Below, piece after piece: positions 33,110 to 43,463 of a DNA stretch of 64,000 nt (its first letter is position 1; each line of letters opens with the position of its first letter). The notes beneath the pieces were generated by a model, which saw nothing but the letters and a program-made list of their open reading frames with translations, was not told the origin of the DNA and searched no databases. Origin of the DNA: Chlorophyllum brunneum. Lineage: Eukaryota > Basidiomycota > Agaricomycetes > Agaricales > Agaricaceae. The translations under genes were made by a program, and so were the position numbers. Where the stretch lies: positions 868,001-932,000 of the forward strand of contig OY756147.1 of assembly GCA_963576785.1 (NCBI GenBank), in the 5' to 3' direction.

Positions 33110-34430
33110 AGGCACATGGACATGCCTCAACCTGCTCCCACTCCTGCTCCTCCAACCACTCATGTTTTAGTGAGTGAGAGACCTAAGCCTGTTACTTGGA
33201 TTAACCCCAAGAAGGTCCAGCAGGCATGAGAGAATGCTCATGCTGAGCTCGAGAAAAAGGTGCATGCTGAAGCACAAAACTTATGTTTCACTGCCCTTCT
33301 TGAGAACTTACTGCGGATCCAACAGGTGATCACCTGGCGTGACCGTGTCACTGGTCCTTTGCCCATGCAAATGGTGAAGAAACGTGCTCTCGATCGTTAT
33401 GATCGAAGGATGCACAAGGTCTCTCATCCCTGCACCCAACAAGGATGATCAGTGACACCTCCCAGTGCACCTTCTGTTCCTTCTGGTCACCCCCCAGGTT
33501 ATACCTGTGAGGGACACATGAGGGTGAGTAAATGGTTCCTAAAGCATAATAACCCCGATATTAATGCGACTCACATCCGCTTTTCTTTTCTTTTACCTAT
33601 TGGTTTGCCATATACCTTATTGGTTTCTTCCAAATTTGGGACAAAAATTAATTTGGCTATACACCATGTGGTAAAGATCCCAAGTATGGACTCCGTCGTC
33701 CGGGGTGACTTGCTTGAACCCGGAGAGGTTCAGCCATTCTACCTTCCTCCTCCAGAGGAAATAGTAGCTCTGGCTGTTAGGACCTATGACAAGGAGTTCC
33801 CTCCTCTTCCACGGGCCTCCCCTCCTACGGAGCACTTTCAGAGTAAGGAATATTCCCTTACTCAGAAAGTCAAAACTACTTATAGGTGACCTGCCACACT
33901 TACAGTGTTGGTAGATGAAGCCTTCAAGTGGCTTGAGAGCGAGAAGGAGGTCGACGACCTCATGGTACTGGCTCAGGATGTCACCTACGACATCCGTGAC
34001 CCCAGAAACCCTGCAAATGCTGCAGGACCCTCTTCTGAGCCCCTTCTGAAGTCTCCAAAGTCTGAACCTTTTGCTTTGGCACCTCAATCTGAGGTGTCTC
34101 TCAGACTTTTGTTGACTGACTATGGAAGCAACTTCAAGAAGAAGGGAGGAGCTGGGTATGTGATCAATTCAATCTCAGATACTCTTACTAACCCTGATAC
34201 ACAGTCCTGTCACCAACATGCTAACTGGCCAACTTCACAAGAAGAAGGGCAAGGGCAAGGGGAAGGGATGTCGGGGGCTGGGCATTTAATTACGCAATTG
34301 GGATCTTTAGAATCCTATAATCATGTATTTTTGCATGTAACAATAAGTGAGAAGTGTTTTAACACTTCTCAGTTTTCCTGTTTCTCAACGCAAATGCCCA
34401 ATCAGTATATAAGAGTACCGGATCAAATGA
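33110..34430 (+). pseudogene. extra region of about 440 codons between copia Gag and protease
   Basis: The gag frame continues, with a few stops (33227, 33447, 33887), through sequence I cannot assign: TWINPKKVQQA, a helical ELEKKVHAEAQNLCFTALLE, LPMQMVKKRALDRYDRRM, then SKWFLKHNNPDINATHIRFS, LPRASPPTEHFQSKEY and FKWLESEKEVDDLMVLAQD. In ordinary copia elements the protease follows Gag closely. The phase is kept from Gag to protease, so the segment was probably translated as part of the polyprotein. It may be captured host sequence or a lineage-specific domain. Confidence 0.55.
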
Positions 34431-34438
34431 GATCTTGA

Positions 34439-37400
34439 TTGATAAGCAATGATCAAAGTATAAAGCCACTAGAAGAATATAGTGACATTTGGTTATTAGA
34501 CTCAGGGGCATCATGTTATTATACCCCTTATGCGGAAGACTTTATCAACTTTGAAGAACTCGAAGTTTCAATCCCAATTAAGACAGTAGGAGCACAAGGT
34601 CCCTACCTTAATGCAGTTGGTCTTGGCATAGTTATGCTTAAGTATAGAGTCTATAATAGGAAGACTGATAGCATTCAACCAATGCAGATATTAATATATC
34701 CAGTCTTCCTTTTGAAAGGAACCTCTGAATGACTAATGTCAGTGGGACAGTTGTGCCAAGATAGCAAAACTGTTAGAACAGATGCCAACAAATCAGTAGT
34801 AGTTGACAGTGAGGGAAATGCTATTCTTCAAGCATATCCTTCAGCAAGTTGTAATACTACTTTACATTTTGTTAATACCAAAATTGTACATTCGGAACAT
34901 GCAGCTATGACTGCGGATCCAATCATTGGCTACAAAGTTGTATATGCAAGATTAGGACATCCCTCTAATCGTATCCTCAATCACTTTGAGAAAAATACAA
35001 TTGGGTTTACTCTGGTGCGAATTCCCGAGCAAAAACCAGTCTGTGATGGTTGTGCCAAGGGAAAGATGCACTAGAAACCCTTTAGAGAGAACCCTACATA
35101 TGCAAAGTGTCCATTCAAAAGAATTCACTCGGATTTAGTTGAACTTCTGATTCTTTCCTACCATAAATATAAATGGGTCATGACCATAATGGACAACTTT
35201 TCCTCTCATGGATGGATTTGCTTCCTCCATAAGAAATCAGAAGCAGCAGAAGAAATGAAAAATTTCATTGCCTTAATTCAGACTCAATACGAGACTAAAT
35301 TAAAATATCTCTGCACTGATAGAGGAGGAGAGTATGCAACTGACGAGTTGCAATCTCATTTGCACTCATTAGGCATTATACATGAGACTAGTGCACCACA
35401 TATACACTAACAGAATGGTCGAGTGGAACACTTGAACCGAACTCTAATGGATAAAGCAGAAGCCATGTGGTATCATACTTGTATTCCCAATGGTTGGTGG
35501 GAGTTTTCTATAGATCATGCAATACATATCTATAATAAAACACCAGTATCACAGCTCATGTGGAAAACACCTTATGAAGTGTTGAATCAGAAGATTCCAG
35601 ACATTTCCAAAGAGAGAGTCTTTGGCTGCGGTGCTTATGTCTTTCTCCCAAAAGAGATAAGAGACAATAAACTGACAGCAAAGTCAGAACTCATGATTTT
35701 CCTTGGTTGGACATCAGATAGGAAAAATTATCGTTTCATGAGGCACCTAAATGGAAATGTCATCTATACATCTCCAACAGCCATATTTAGTGAAGAACAC
35801 TTCCCTAAATGTATTGGGAAAAGACGGGAAGAACAGATAAACCAACCATCATCTTCCACTCCTCAAAGCACACCTTCGGAAGTAATTGTCTTACATACTC
35901 CAGATCCATCTACTGGTTTACCTATTGATAGACCACTGAGTCCTATACCCCAAACTTCTTCTGAAGGTTCTCCAGAAGATAGGACTTATAGATCTATTCA
36001 TGGACAAATTCCAACTCCTTTCCCTGAACCTAAAAAGAATAAAGGAAAGGGAAAAGCACCGAATATCGATACAGATGTTCAGGAGGAGTGGGATAGTATT
36101 GTGCAAAACATTCTCTTTCCACCAAGAGAAGCACAAACACCAGAAGATGATGACAGTGATGGGTTATCATATGCTGATCCACCCAATCACCCTGAAGGTT
36201 CGAACCATCTGCCTTCTCAAAGAGATGATCCGGATGTACAACCATTCATACCCTATTTACCTATCGAAGATGATCGGGATGCTGGTCCTTCTGTACCACG
36301 AGGTCACTCAGATCAAATACTGGTTCCTGAAAATACCTCAGAGATCGCAAAGAACCAGAAAAGTACCTGAATGTCCAGGAAACTTCTATAGTTCTACAAA
36401 GCATCCAACCAAAATTCTCCAGGACTATGAGATGTTCCAGCCTCCTAAGTTGAAGTTGACAAGTTCTACAAGTAAACTTGTTAGACAAATTCAATCAGAG
36501 GCTTCCAAACCTGGAATAATCAATAGATGTTCTCAGCATGAAGCTTCTACAATAGAAGACTTATGCAGAGAAGGAGGAGTAGGGATGATCAATTATCTGT
36601 ATGCTCAAAAAGTCAAATCACCATTAGTTCCTATTTCTTTCAAGGATCTAGATTGACTACCATCAGAAGAGAAATCTAAATGGTGGAAAGCATGCTTAGA
36701 AGAGTTAAAATCACTCAAAGAAAGACATATTTATGACTTGGCTAAACTTCTGCCTGGAAGACAAGCTGTCAAAAATAGATGGGTCTTCACACCCAAATCA
36801 GATGGTCAATACTGAGCTCGACTAGTAGCTAAAGGATTCTCTCAGATAGAGGGAATCAATTATGATGAACTATTTTCACCAGTAGTCTATTATGAGACAG
36901 TGTGACTTATATTTGCAGTCACTGCCCTCAATGATTGGGAGATGCTCAGTGTTAAAACTGCTTATCTCTATGGAAAACTGGATGAAGAACTCTATATGGA
37001 ACTTCCAGAAGGTTTCAATACAGGTCACGGTAATTTGGTTTGGAAATTAAACCAAGCCATTTATGGACTAAAGCAATCTGGACAACAATAGTGGAAGGAA
37101 TTGACTAAGTCAATGACCAACCTAGGATTTGTCTGATCCAAACTAGATGCTGGAGTCTATTATTACTACGACCCTGAAACCAAAGAGCTTATTATAGCTC
37201 TAGTCTATGTAGATGACTCAATGTTTGTCGGAATCAGAGGCTCTAGACTTTTATGAGAGAAGCGAGCACTCTTTATGAAGAAATGGGAATGCCAAGACCT
37301 TGGTCCAACCAAAGAGTTTCTTGGCATGAAAATTTTGTGTAATCCTATAAACCGATCAATCACCTTAGACCAAATAGATTATCTAGGAAAAGTTCTTAGT

Positions 37401-38156
37401 CAATTTAAAGTAATTGGAAAGGAAGAAATCCCATTACCAAATGGACTTATCTTCGAATCCAATACAGGACAAGTGACACCTGACTTCATAAAGAGGTATC
37501 AACAGTTAGTAGGATCAGTTATGTATCTGATGATAGGCAGTCAGCCCAATATAGCTTTTGCCACTGTCAAGTTATTACAACATATGACCAATCCCACTAA
37601 AGCATATTACAATGCAGGCATACATTTGCTAAAGTATCTTAACGCTACTTGCAAATATAGAATTACCTATAATAGGAGTTCTATGCAAGGCCTTAATGCC
37701 TTTTCCAATTCTAATTGGGCTGGTGATCCAATTAGTCGTAAATCTGTAACTGGATATTTCTGTTTATTAGCCAGTGGAGCTATTGCTTGATTAAGTAGAA
37801 AACAGAAAACCATTGCATTATCTTCCACTGAAGCCAAGTATATGGCTTTGTCAGATTGCAGTCAACAACTTGTTTGGACTGTCAATTTGTTGGAAGAAAT
37901 TGGCATCCGATCATTGGCCCCTTATCTCTTCGGTGATAATGAGGGTTCAATATTTTGGGCCAAAAACCCAGTAACAGAAAAATGATCGAAACATGTTGAT
38001 ATCAAATACCATTACATTCATGATTTGGTAGAAGAAGGAAAGATTGAAATATTCTCTGTGAAAGGCACAGAAAACCCTGCCAATATTCTTACAAAGAATT
38101 TGGACAAAATTAAATTCAATCTATTCTGACCTTGCCTTGGCTTGACGTTTGAGTAA
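34439..38156 (+). pseudogene. copia Pol: protease, integrase, RT, RNase H
   Basis: Protease WLLDSGASCYYTP (near 34492). Integrase with H..H in ARLGHPSNRILNH and CDGCAKG (near 35040), catalytic Asp in IHSDLVE (near 35130) and CTDRGGEY (near 35313), Glu in NGRVEHLNRTLMDKAE (near 35415), and the copia-typical GCGAYVFLPKE/LGWTSDRKNY region. RT includes RWVFTPKSDG (near 36777), ARLVAKGFSQ, YGLKQSG and YVDD at 37206-37217. RNase H includes SRKQKTIALSSTEAKYMAL (near 37795) and HVDIKYHYI. Phase changes near 36350. Stops such as those before ARLVAKG and after LKQSGQQ fit CGA-to-TGA or CAA/CAG-to-TAA/TAG. It ends at TAA 38154-38156, 34 bp before the 3' LTR. Confidence 0.92.
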
Positions 38157-38177
38157 TTAAAACTCTACATCAATACA

Positions 38178-38190
38178 GAGCAAGAAGGAG
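38178..38190 (+). other. copia polypurine tract
   Basis: Purine-rich AGAGCAAGAAGGAG lies immediately before the 3' LTR. Confidence 0.6.
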
Positions 38191-38762
38191 TGTTGAAGTT
38201 TCGGACATATTCTAGAAATAGATTATGAAGTCATTATTCTAATAATAGACTGATCCATTACTTTTCAGTAACTTCAATCTGTAGTAACTTCCAATGAGTT
38301 GCTCTGTATACAATGAGAGTCATAAGTACTTGATAGATTATTCTACATAGTACCAATGACTAGTATACTACGTTCTACAGTACTCTGCAGGCACTACGCC
38401 ACAGTTAAAGAGAGTTATAAGGAACAATCCATGCAATGCTAGTATTTTATGTAGTATGACTCACCTATGTTACAGTATGTATATAAACCCCATGTAGCAG
38501 ACCTAGTTCTGTATCTTGTTTAATCGAACAACTTCTTCATCATTGCCTATCTCTTTGAGTACAACACCTCCATCGATTTAATCGACTTTGACCTCTACTC
38601 TTCTGACGTTAACCGCTTCATCAATAATATCTGTCTATCCAAATTACCTTTCTACAGGTATCAGATAGAAGCTTATTATCTTAGTGAGTAGACCCTACAT
38701 TCTCTCCCACTGCATTTACTGCTGTCCCCAGCAAACAACTCATTATGGTCGTTTCCTCAACA
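38191..38762 (+). repeat. copia 3' LTR (572 bp)
   Basis: Starts TGTTGAAG and ends CTCAACA. Homology with the 5' LTR stops exactly at both ends. Confidence 0.95.
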
Positions 38763-38767
38763 TATTG

Positions 38768-39871
38768 CTCAAGGCCAGTATGCACATTAGTGCCCACTGC
38801 CCCTATTTCTCCCACACCAGTGCCAACCAAGAAGTCCTATGCTACTGCTGCCACTACTGATCCTATTACCTTGGTCCATGTGACTAAGGCATTTCCTCAC
38901 TTCCCCCCAGACTATATCATGGCAGTATACCAGGCTGCCACATCACCTCCTAAACACACTCCCAAGATGTGCTCTACCACTGCTAGTCCCAAATCCTCCT
39001 AATACTTGATGCTAGGACCACTAACATTGACTTCCCAGCACTCATCAAAAGTGCTAATGATACCCTCCTTCATGCCAAGTCTGCTCTCTGGGCAGATGGG
39101 GCATGCTTTGCTTGTGGTGGTATTACTGTCACCACCTCTGCTGTCCCCTCCACTGATGAGATTACCCTCATTGCCGATACTGCCAAGCAGCTCCTGGGTC
39201 TCGAGACCCCAGTTGCAGCTGCTCTTCCTAGGTCCAAGTCCTATCTGAAGGTCCTGGACATTCCCTTCAAAGCCCCTGGCACTACTCACCATATTTCAGT
39301 TGCCAAAATTACTGAGGTACTCAAGGCCTCTTACCTCCCTTCACTCAAACTTGCAGACACCCCATGTGTTATGAAGAACTCCTACCACTCAGACTTAGCC
39401 ACTGTTTGGTTTGATGTCTGGAACTTCCAGTCTGGAGCTGCTGCCAAGAAACTTGCTGGCAAACACATCTATATTGGTGGCTATGAATGCCTTATCAAAC
39501 TTGCACATGCAAACCCTGGGACCCCCTAGTGTAGTCATTGCTGGAAATGGGGCCATCTGACTTTTGCCTATAGGTCCAAAGGCCTCAAGTGCCCCTGTTG
39601 CAGAGGTCCCCACCAAGTGGAACACCACTGTCTCCTTTCTGGATGCTGTAAGGGTAATGCCAAAGCTGAACCCCCCATTCCTGCCACTCCCAAGGGCATG
39701 CTGTGCCCCTACACTGCCTACTACTTAAACTGTGGTAGAGATCATGCAACAAATGAGCCAAAATGCTCATTCTGGGCCCACCACTTCAAAGCTGGCTGGA
39801 TCTGGGGTCACTATGAGGAGACAAGAGTTCAGAGGAGGGGGGTGAGGGCACTGATCAATCATGTTAAGTAG
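38768..39871 (+). pseudogene. LINE ORF1, C-terminal part with zinc knuckles
   Basis: Continues the half-LINE after the copia insertion. KKSYATAATTDPITLVHVTKA opens the part typical of Agaricomycete LINE ORF1. The segment LLGLETPVAAALPRSKSYLK (near 39205) and an esterase-free RNA-binding region HHISVAKITEVLKASYLP follow, then three Cys/His knuckles: CSHCWKWGHLTFAY (near 39535), CPCCRGPHQVEHHC (near 39592) and CLNCG-like YLNCGRDHATNEPKC (near 39728). It ends ALINHVK at TAG 39869-39871. Stops near 39000 and 39528 and one or more frame changes break it. The knuckles bind RNA during LINE retrotransposition. Confidence 0.8.
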
Positions 39872-40071
39872 TTTCTCCATCTATTCTCTACTGTATTATC
39901 ATTCAGACTCTCTAGTCCACATGCGCTTGTAGTTTAATGTACTACTCCATCGATAAAGTTCTTTAGGTGTAGGTTGGAGAGCCCTGTATTGTACTTGTAG
40001 TAGGTATAGGGGGCAGACTGCATTCGAGCCCCACTTTAAATATTGATGATGGAAAAAAAAAAAAAAAAAAA
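39872..40071 (+). other. half-LINE 3' UTR and poly(A)
   Basis: About 180 bp follow the ORF1 stop and end in 21 A. GCAGACTGCATTCGAGC near 40014 also occurs at the 3' end of the LINE insertion at 58434-58644, which links both to the same LINE family. Confidence 0.75.
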
Positions 40072-40083
40072 AAGCTCCAAATC

Positions 40084-40460
40084 CAACTCAATCTCTAGTG
40101 AAGCCTAACCCTTTTGCTTGTAAGTCAAAGATTCCAATCCCAACACTGGTTGCAGGCACAGCCCCTCAAGTGGGTTTACCCCAATATCCACATGCCCTCT
40201 TTCCACCGCCATCAATGGCCCAACCTTCCATATCAGTAAGGAAAACCTGTTTGGGTTACATTCTTCTATTACTAACCTTATCTTAGTCCTTGATAACATT
40301 CTCTCCGAACCCTGAAGGCTATGCTCACCTAACCATAATGACCATGGGGCCTATGGGTCCACTTTTTCCAATCCATATGCCTGCCCAATTCTCAAGTAGT
40401 CCAGTGCCTCCCAAGTCAGCTTTGAAGGCTTCCTGTTTGCAGAAGAAAAAGCAGCCTTAA
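40084..40460 (+). pseudogene. SNF2 helicase pseudogene, 3'-terminal exons
   Basis: Resumes the helicase gene after the half-LINE. PNPTQSLVKPNPFACKS joins in frame to LAPMEAPN upstream of the target duplication. It is Pro-rich and disordered (GLPQYPHALFPPPSM), is split by a 51-bp intron (40236-40286, GTAAGG donor, CTAAC branch motif), and ends PPKSALKA...KKKQP at TAA 40458-40460. The basic C-terminus may be a nuclear localisation signal. Assignment to the helicase gene rests on position and on the restored frame across the LINE insertion. Confidence 0.55.
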
Positions 40461-40703
40461 GTATGTTTTATATCATCTTGTTCTTTACTTCATGTGTATA
40501 GTTTGGACTTTGTCATCTCCAATTTCCATTTCTTGTACTCACTGTGTGCCCATGTTACTTCTATCCCACCTTCTGTTTTGGTCAGGTTATAGTTGTCTAG
40601 TTCTGTCCAAATTACCATTATGTGTTCTCATTTCAGAACAACAGTGAGATGAAAGATATTGCATGGACCTGGACTTGCAAGAATTGTGAGAGGTTTCATC
40701 AAG
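40461..40703. other. downstream region, nothing recognised
   Basis: T-rich sequence after the helicase stop codon, probably its 3' untranslated region. No gene is seen. Confidence 0.4.
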
Positions 40704-40813
40704 AATATTGTAGTGAATGTATGCCTACAACAAACTTGAACATTTTGCACTATGTACAAGTACATAGTGCAAAATGTTCAAGTTTGTCTAAGGCATGCAT
40801 TCACTACAATATT
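40704..40813. repeat. 110-bp near-perfect inverted repeat (hairpin)
   Basis: Two 54-bp arms (40704-40757 and 40760-40813) separated by only two bases. By eye they differ at about four positions. The arms start AATATTGTAGTGAATG and meet at GTAC-AA-GTAC. No coding sequence and no obvious target duplication are seen. It could be a foldback/MITE-like element, a small-RNA precursor or a template-switch product. Confidence 0.85.
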
Positions 40814-41099
40814 TTTTATACTTAATTAAGTGATTTTACACAAGTAACAACATGTTATACAAACCCAGAACTATATCAGTGAGATGGATATATTGGTATC
40901 ACATTGGCACAGCAAACTTGTCCTCCATGAGATCTCATGCATGTAGTTGAGGAGTGTCTATCACTATTGTTGTGGTATAGTACAACCAACTTGGACTCTA
41001 TGAGGTCACATATTTGGCAAACCCTCATACTCCACTACCAATAATGTGGTTAAAATGCAGTTCTCTATCTTCTATTTCCACCCACTCCTCCCTGTTTTT

Positions 41100-41191
41100 A
41101 TGCTTTCTCTGTGCCCATCCCTACTTTCTATCTCTGCTCATCCCTAGTCTCTATTTCTGCTCAACCCTACTTTCTATCTCTGCTCAACCCT
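41100..41191. repeat. 23-bp tandem repeat, four units
   Basis: Units at 41100, 41123, 41146 and 41169 of the form ACTTTCTATCTCTGCTCAACCCT, pyrimidine-rich. A related CCCTTCAACC run follows to about 41255. Confidence 0.7.
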
Positions 41192-41271
41192 CCCCAACCC
41201 TCCCTATTCCTATTATCTATCTCTTGCTCAATCCTTCAACCCTTCAACCCTTTAGCCATAATTTAAAAACC

Positions 41272-42025
41272 CTAGTATGAACCCTTTCCCCTTCCTGATA
41301 ACCTGATTTGATGCGTGGGATCTGGGGAGCATTGTCTTAGCTGGTGGGGGGTATAAAGGTTGGAATGGGTCACCAAGCACCCAAAATTTGAAGAGATACA
41401 CCAGCCTGGGCAATGGTAGAGGGATCCCCAAAGATGTTTGCTGCAGCATGCAATATGAGGAGGACCAGGGAGGGGGTGATGGAGATCTTGATGAGTAATG
41501 AGCCAAGCAGTGAGCATATCTTTGCTGCCATGGGTTTTGAACTTCATGACAATACCTGGTGTTGTGGGCAGGAGGGTGGGCACAGTTGATTGTAGACTAG
41601 AGAGCCTAGCAAGTAGGGCATTATCAGCCCCTATTGCAGGTCCAAGATGCACGTGTAGTCAGCACCCATTGAGATATAACTGCTTACAAGAATTTGTTGA
41701 TTTACTAATGGAAAGCATGGCAAGGATCCCACAGCACCATGTTATCGACAAAGTATGACAGGGATCCCACATTTGTATGTCATGTGACATGATTCTGAGT
41801 CATTCACATGATAGAATTCAGAGCCAGCCCATGGATGATACTTGTAGCAGGTATTGGAAGGCCATCCACAGAGGCAAGAGCAGAAAGGTCAAGAGGAATG
41901 TGATAGAGGATGCTGGGAAGGATAAAATGGCAGAGGCTTACTAGCAGGGCTGTTTGAAATGAATCTGTAGGGGGGTCTTGGCTGTCTGTTTGGGTAGAAA
42001 GATTAGTGAGATGTTGATAATTCAA
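41272..42025 (-). pseudogene. possible decayed gene, unknown protein
   Basis: Two minus-strand open stretches, 42025-41804 (LSALASVDGLPIPATSII) and 41652-41272 (LPTTPGIVMKFKTHGSKDML, AWLITHQDLHHPLPGPPHI, SLYHCPGWCISSNFG), lie in the same orientation and may be exons of one gene. The residue composition (Trp, Cys, Pro-Gly spacing) looks coding, not random. I recognise no domain. The frame between them is not continuous and no good splice pair is evident. Treat as a low-confidence remnant; its left neighbour is a pyrimidine tandem repeat and its right neighbour Ty3-B copy 2. Confidence 0.35.
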
Positions 42026-42140
42026 GGATCAAGACAAATTTGTGTAAATACATGCCTGGGTATATTTTAGTTGATGGCAATGCATGGCTGCAAATCATTA
42101 TACTTGGGCATGGAGGAGAGTAAAGGTTGAAGTGCATTAT

Positions 42141-42445
42141 TGTTACGATCTTAGTCTAGGACTCAGGTTGCAAGTCTTTGGATAAAGACAAGGAAGTAGA
42201 GAGAAGGGAAAGGAATGATATGATTGGTAAAGTGTAAGGAATACATCAAGTATTACTACACTTTATATACTAGTGGTAAGAGCTAAGAATAAAGGAACAG
42301 AGTAAAGGAGTCATAGTGACAAATGGAATGAGTCAGAAAGAGTACAGCCATAAGGGATGAAACAAGGGGATGAAATGGATACATAGGAATGATGAGTGTG
42401 ATGGGTGCATGATAGGAATGTACTGTTTATCTATAGTTCATAACA
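42141..42445 (-). repeat. Ty3-B copy 2, 3' LTR (305 bp)
   Basis: TGTTAC...ATAACA ends; same length as the 5' LTR. Confidence 0.95.
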
Positions 42446-42488
42446 ATACCTCCCTTTTTACATTCATAACCCCATGAAATGTCGTGGT

Positions 42489-43367
42489 CTACTTTTTGTC
42501 TTGTTCTTTGTATAAGGCATTGATGAGTTGATGTTTGGTAGGACCAATCATCGGGATTCCTGACTTGCATCAACATCTGATCCAGAAGGGGGCATGGTTC
42601 TGTCCTCCTCTGAAGAGGGCTACAGTGCATCCTCGGAAAGTAGCAGTGTCATTTGTTTTGGCTGTGACAAGGTTGTGTACTATCTCTTCCCAGTAGTTTT
42701 CTTCAAACTGTCCTCCATCCTTGAGTGTGAGGTAAAATGGTGGCAGGTTAAATATCATTGGTTTGGGTGGTGGGTCCATGTCAGGTAGTTGTATAAGGAG
42801 ATAGTCTACTTCATTTCACATATCTGGTTCTATTAGATGGTCTGGGACTGATTTGTCTATTCCCTCCATTCCTTTATCTAACCATTCCTGTTTGTTATCT
42901 TTGTGGTAAGGCAGTTTGTTGGGTAAGGTAGTGGGGATGTATGAATCGAGATCCATTAGCCTTTGAGCAAGTCTATAGGTGGGGTTGTCACTAGAGTTGG
43001 TGAGGTGGTTGAGTCTTTTGCCTGTCATGATTAAGGCACTTTGGATGCATTTCTTTGTGTTGGAATGCACCAATACGTTAAGATTGGTGGCTGCTTTATC
43101 CAATAACTCCTTCATGAGTTCATGTTTTCTGGTTGACATGGCAGCTGGGAGAGCTCTGGTGGTAGTGATGAGTAAGATACGGCTTAGGGCTTTGGCTTGG
43201 ATTTGGAGGTTGTTGATGGCATGGGCAATGTATGTGAGTCCTTTGGTTGTGGTGGTATAGTGTTCAATCTGGTCTTTGGTAGACTGGGCGTCAAGGAGGT
43301 TGTTAAGCTCTTGTTTGAATTCTGTATCATTGGCTGGGAAGAGGGTGGGTTTGCATTTGGTATACAT
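42489..43367 (-). pseudogene. Ty3-B ORF3 (copy 2)
   Basis: Exactly 879 bp, like copy 1, starting MYTKCKPTLFPANDTEFKQE and ending before TAG at 42489. A single internal TGA (42816, CGA expected from copy 3) interrupts it. The C-terminal module reads FRGCTVALFRGGQNHAPFW, then CKSGIPMIGPTKHQL. Its position just after the pol chromodomain and its collinearity with copies 1 and 3 support a real third gene of the element. Function unknown. Confidence 0.75.
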
Positions 43368-43463
43368 GGTGTGTTGTGGAAGTAATTGGCAAAGTCTAGG
43401 ATGTAGTAGATGTGTGTCAGGTGTAGTGATCTCTTGTAATACAAGGTTTGTTGTTCATAATTG

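Larger units (their letters stand above)
31429..38762 (+). mobile_element. Ty1/copia retrotransposon, nearly complete (7334 bp)
   Basis: LTRs at 31429-31999 and 38191-38762 (TGTTGA...TCAACA; the left one starts TATTGA by one change). Flanks CATTG (31424-31428) and TATTG (38763-38767) are a 5-bp target duplication with one mismatch. Between them lie a primer site, a gag-protease-integrase-RT-RNase H frame in copia order, and a purine tract. Many in-frame stops make it defective, but the RT box YVDD is intact. Confidence 0.95.
30523..40071 (+). mobile_element. ORF1-only LINE (half-LINE), interrupted by copia
   Basis: Non-LTR element inserted in an exon of the helicase gene. Its 12-bp target duplication AAGCTCCAAATC is at 30511-30522 and 40072-40083, and it has a run of 21 A at 40053-40073. 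Without the copia insertion (31429-38762 plus 5 bp) it is about 2.2 kb. It contains a Gag-like ORF1 with zinc knuckles and a 3' UTR of about 180 bp but no endonuclease or RT, so it must have been mobilised by another LINE. Confidence 0.8.

Noticed and set aside
36000..36656. Separate 218-codon gene in copia
   Set aside because: Only its last part is Pol in the shifted phase; the first part overlaps the true Pol frame and is a shadow.
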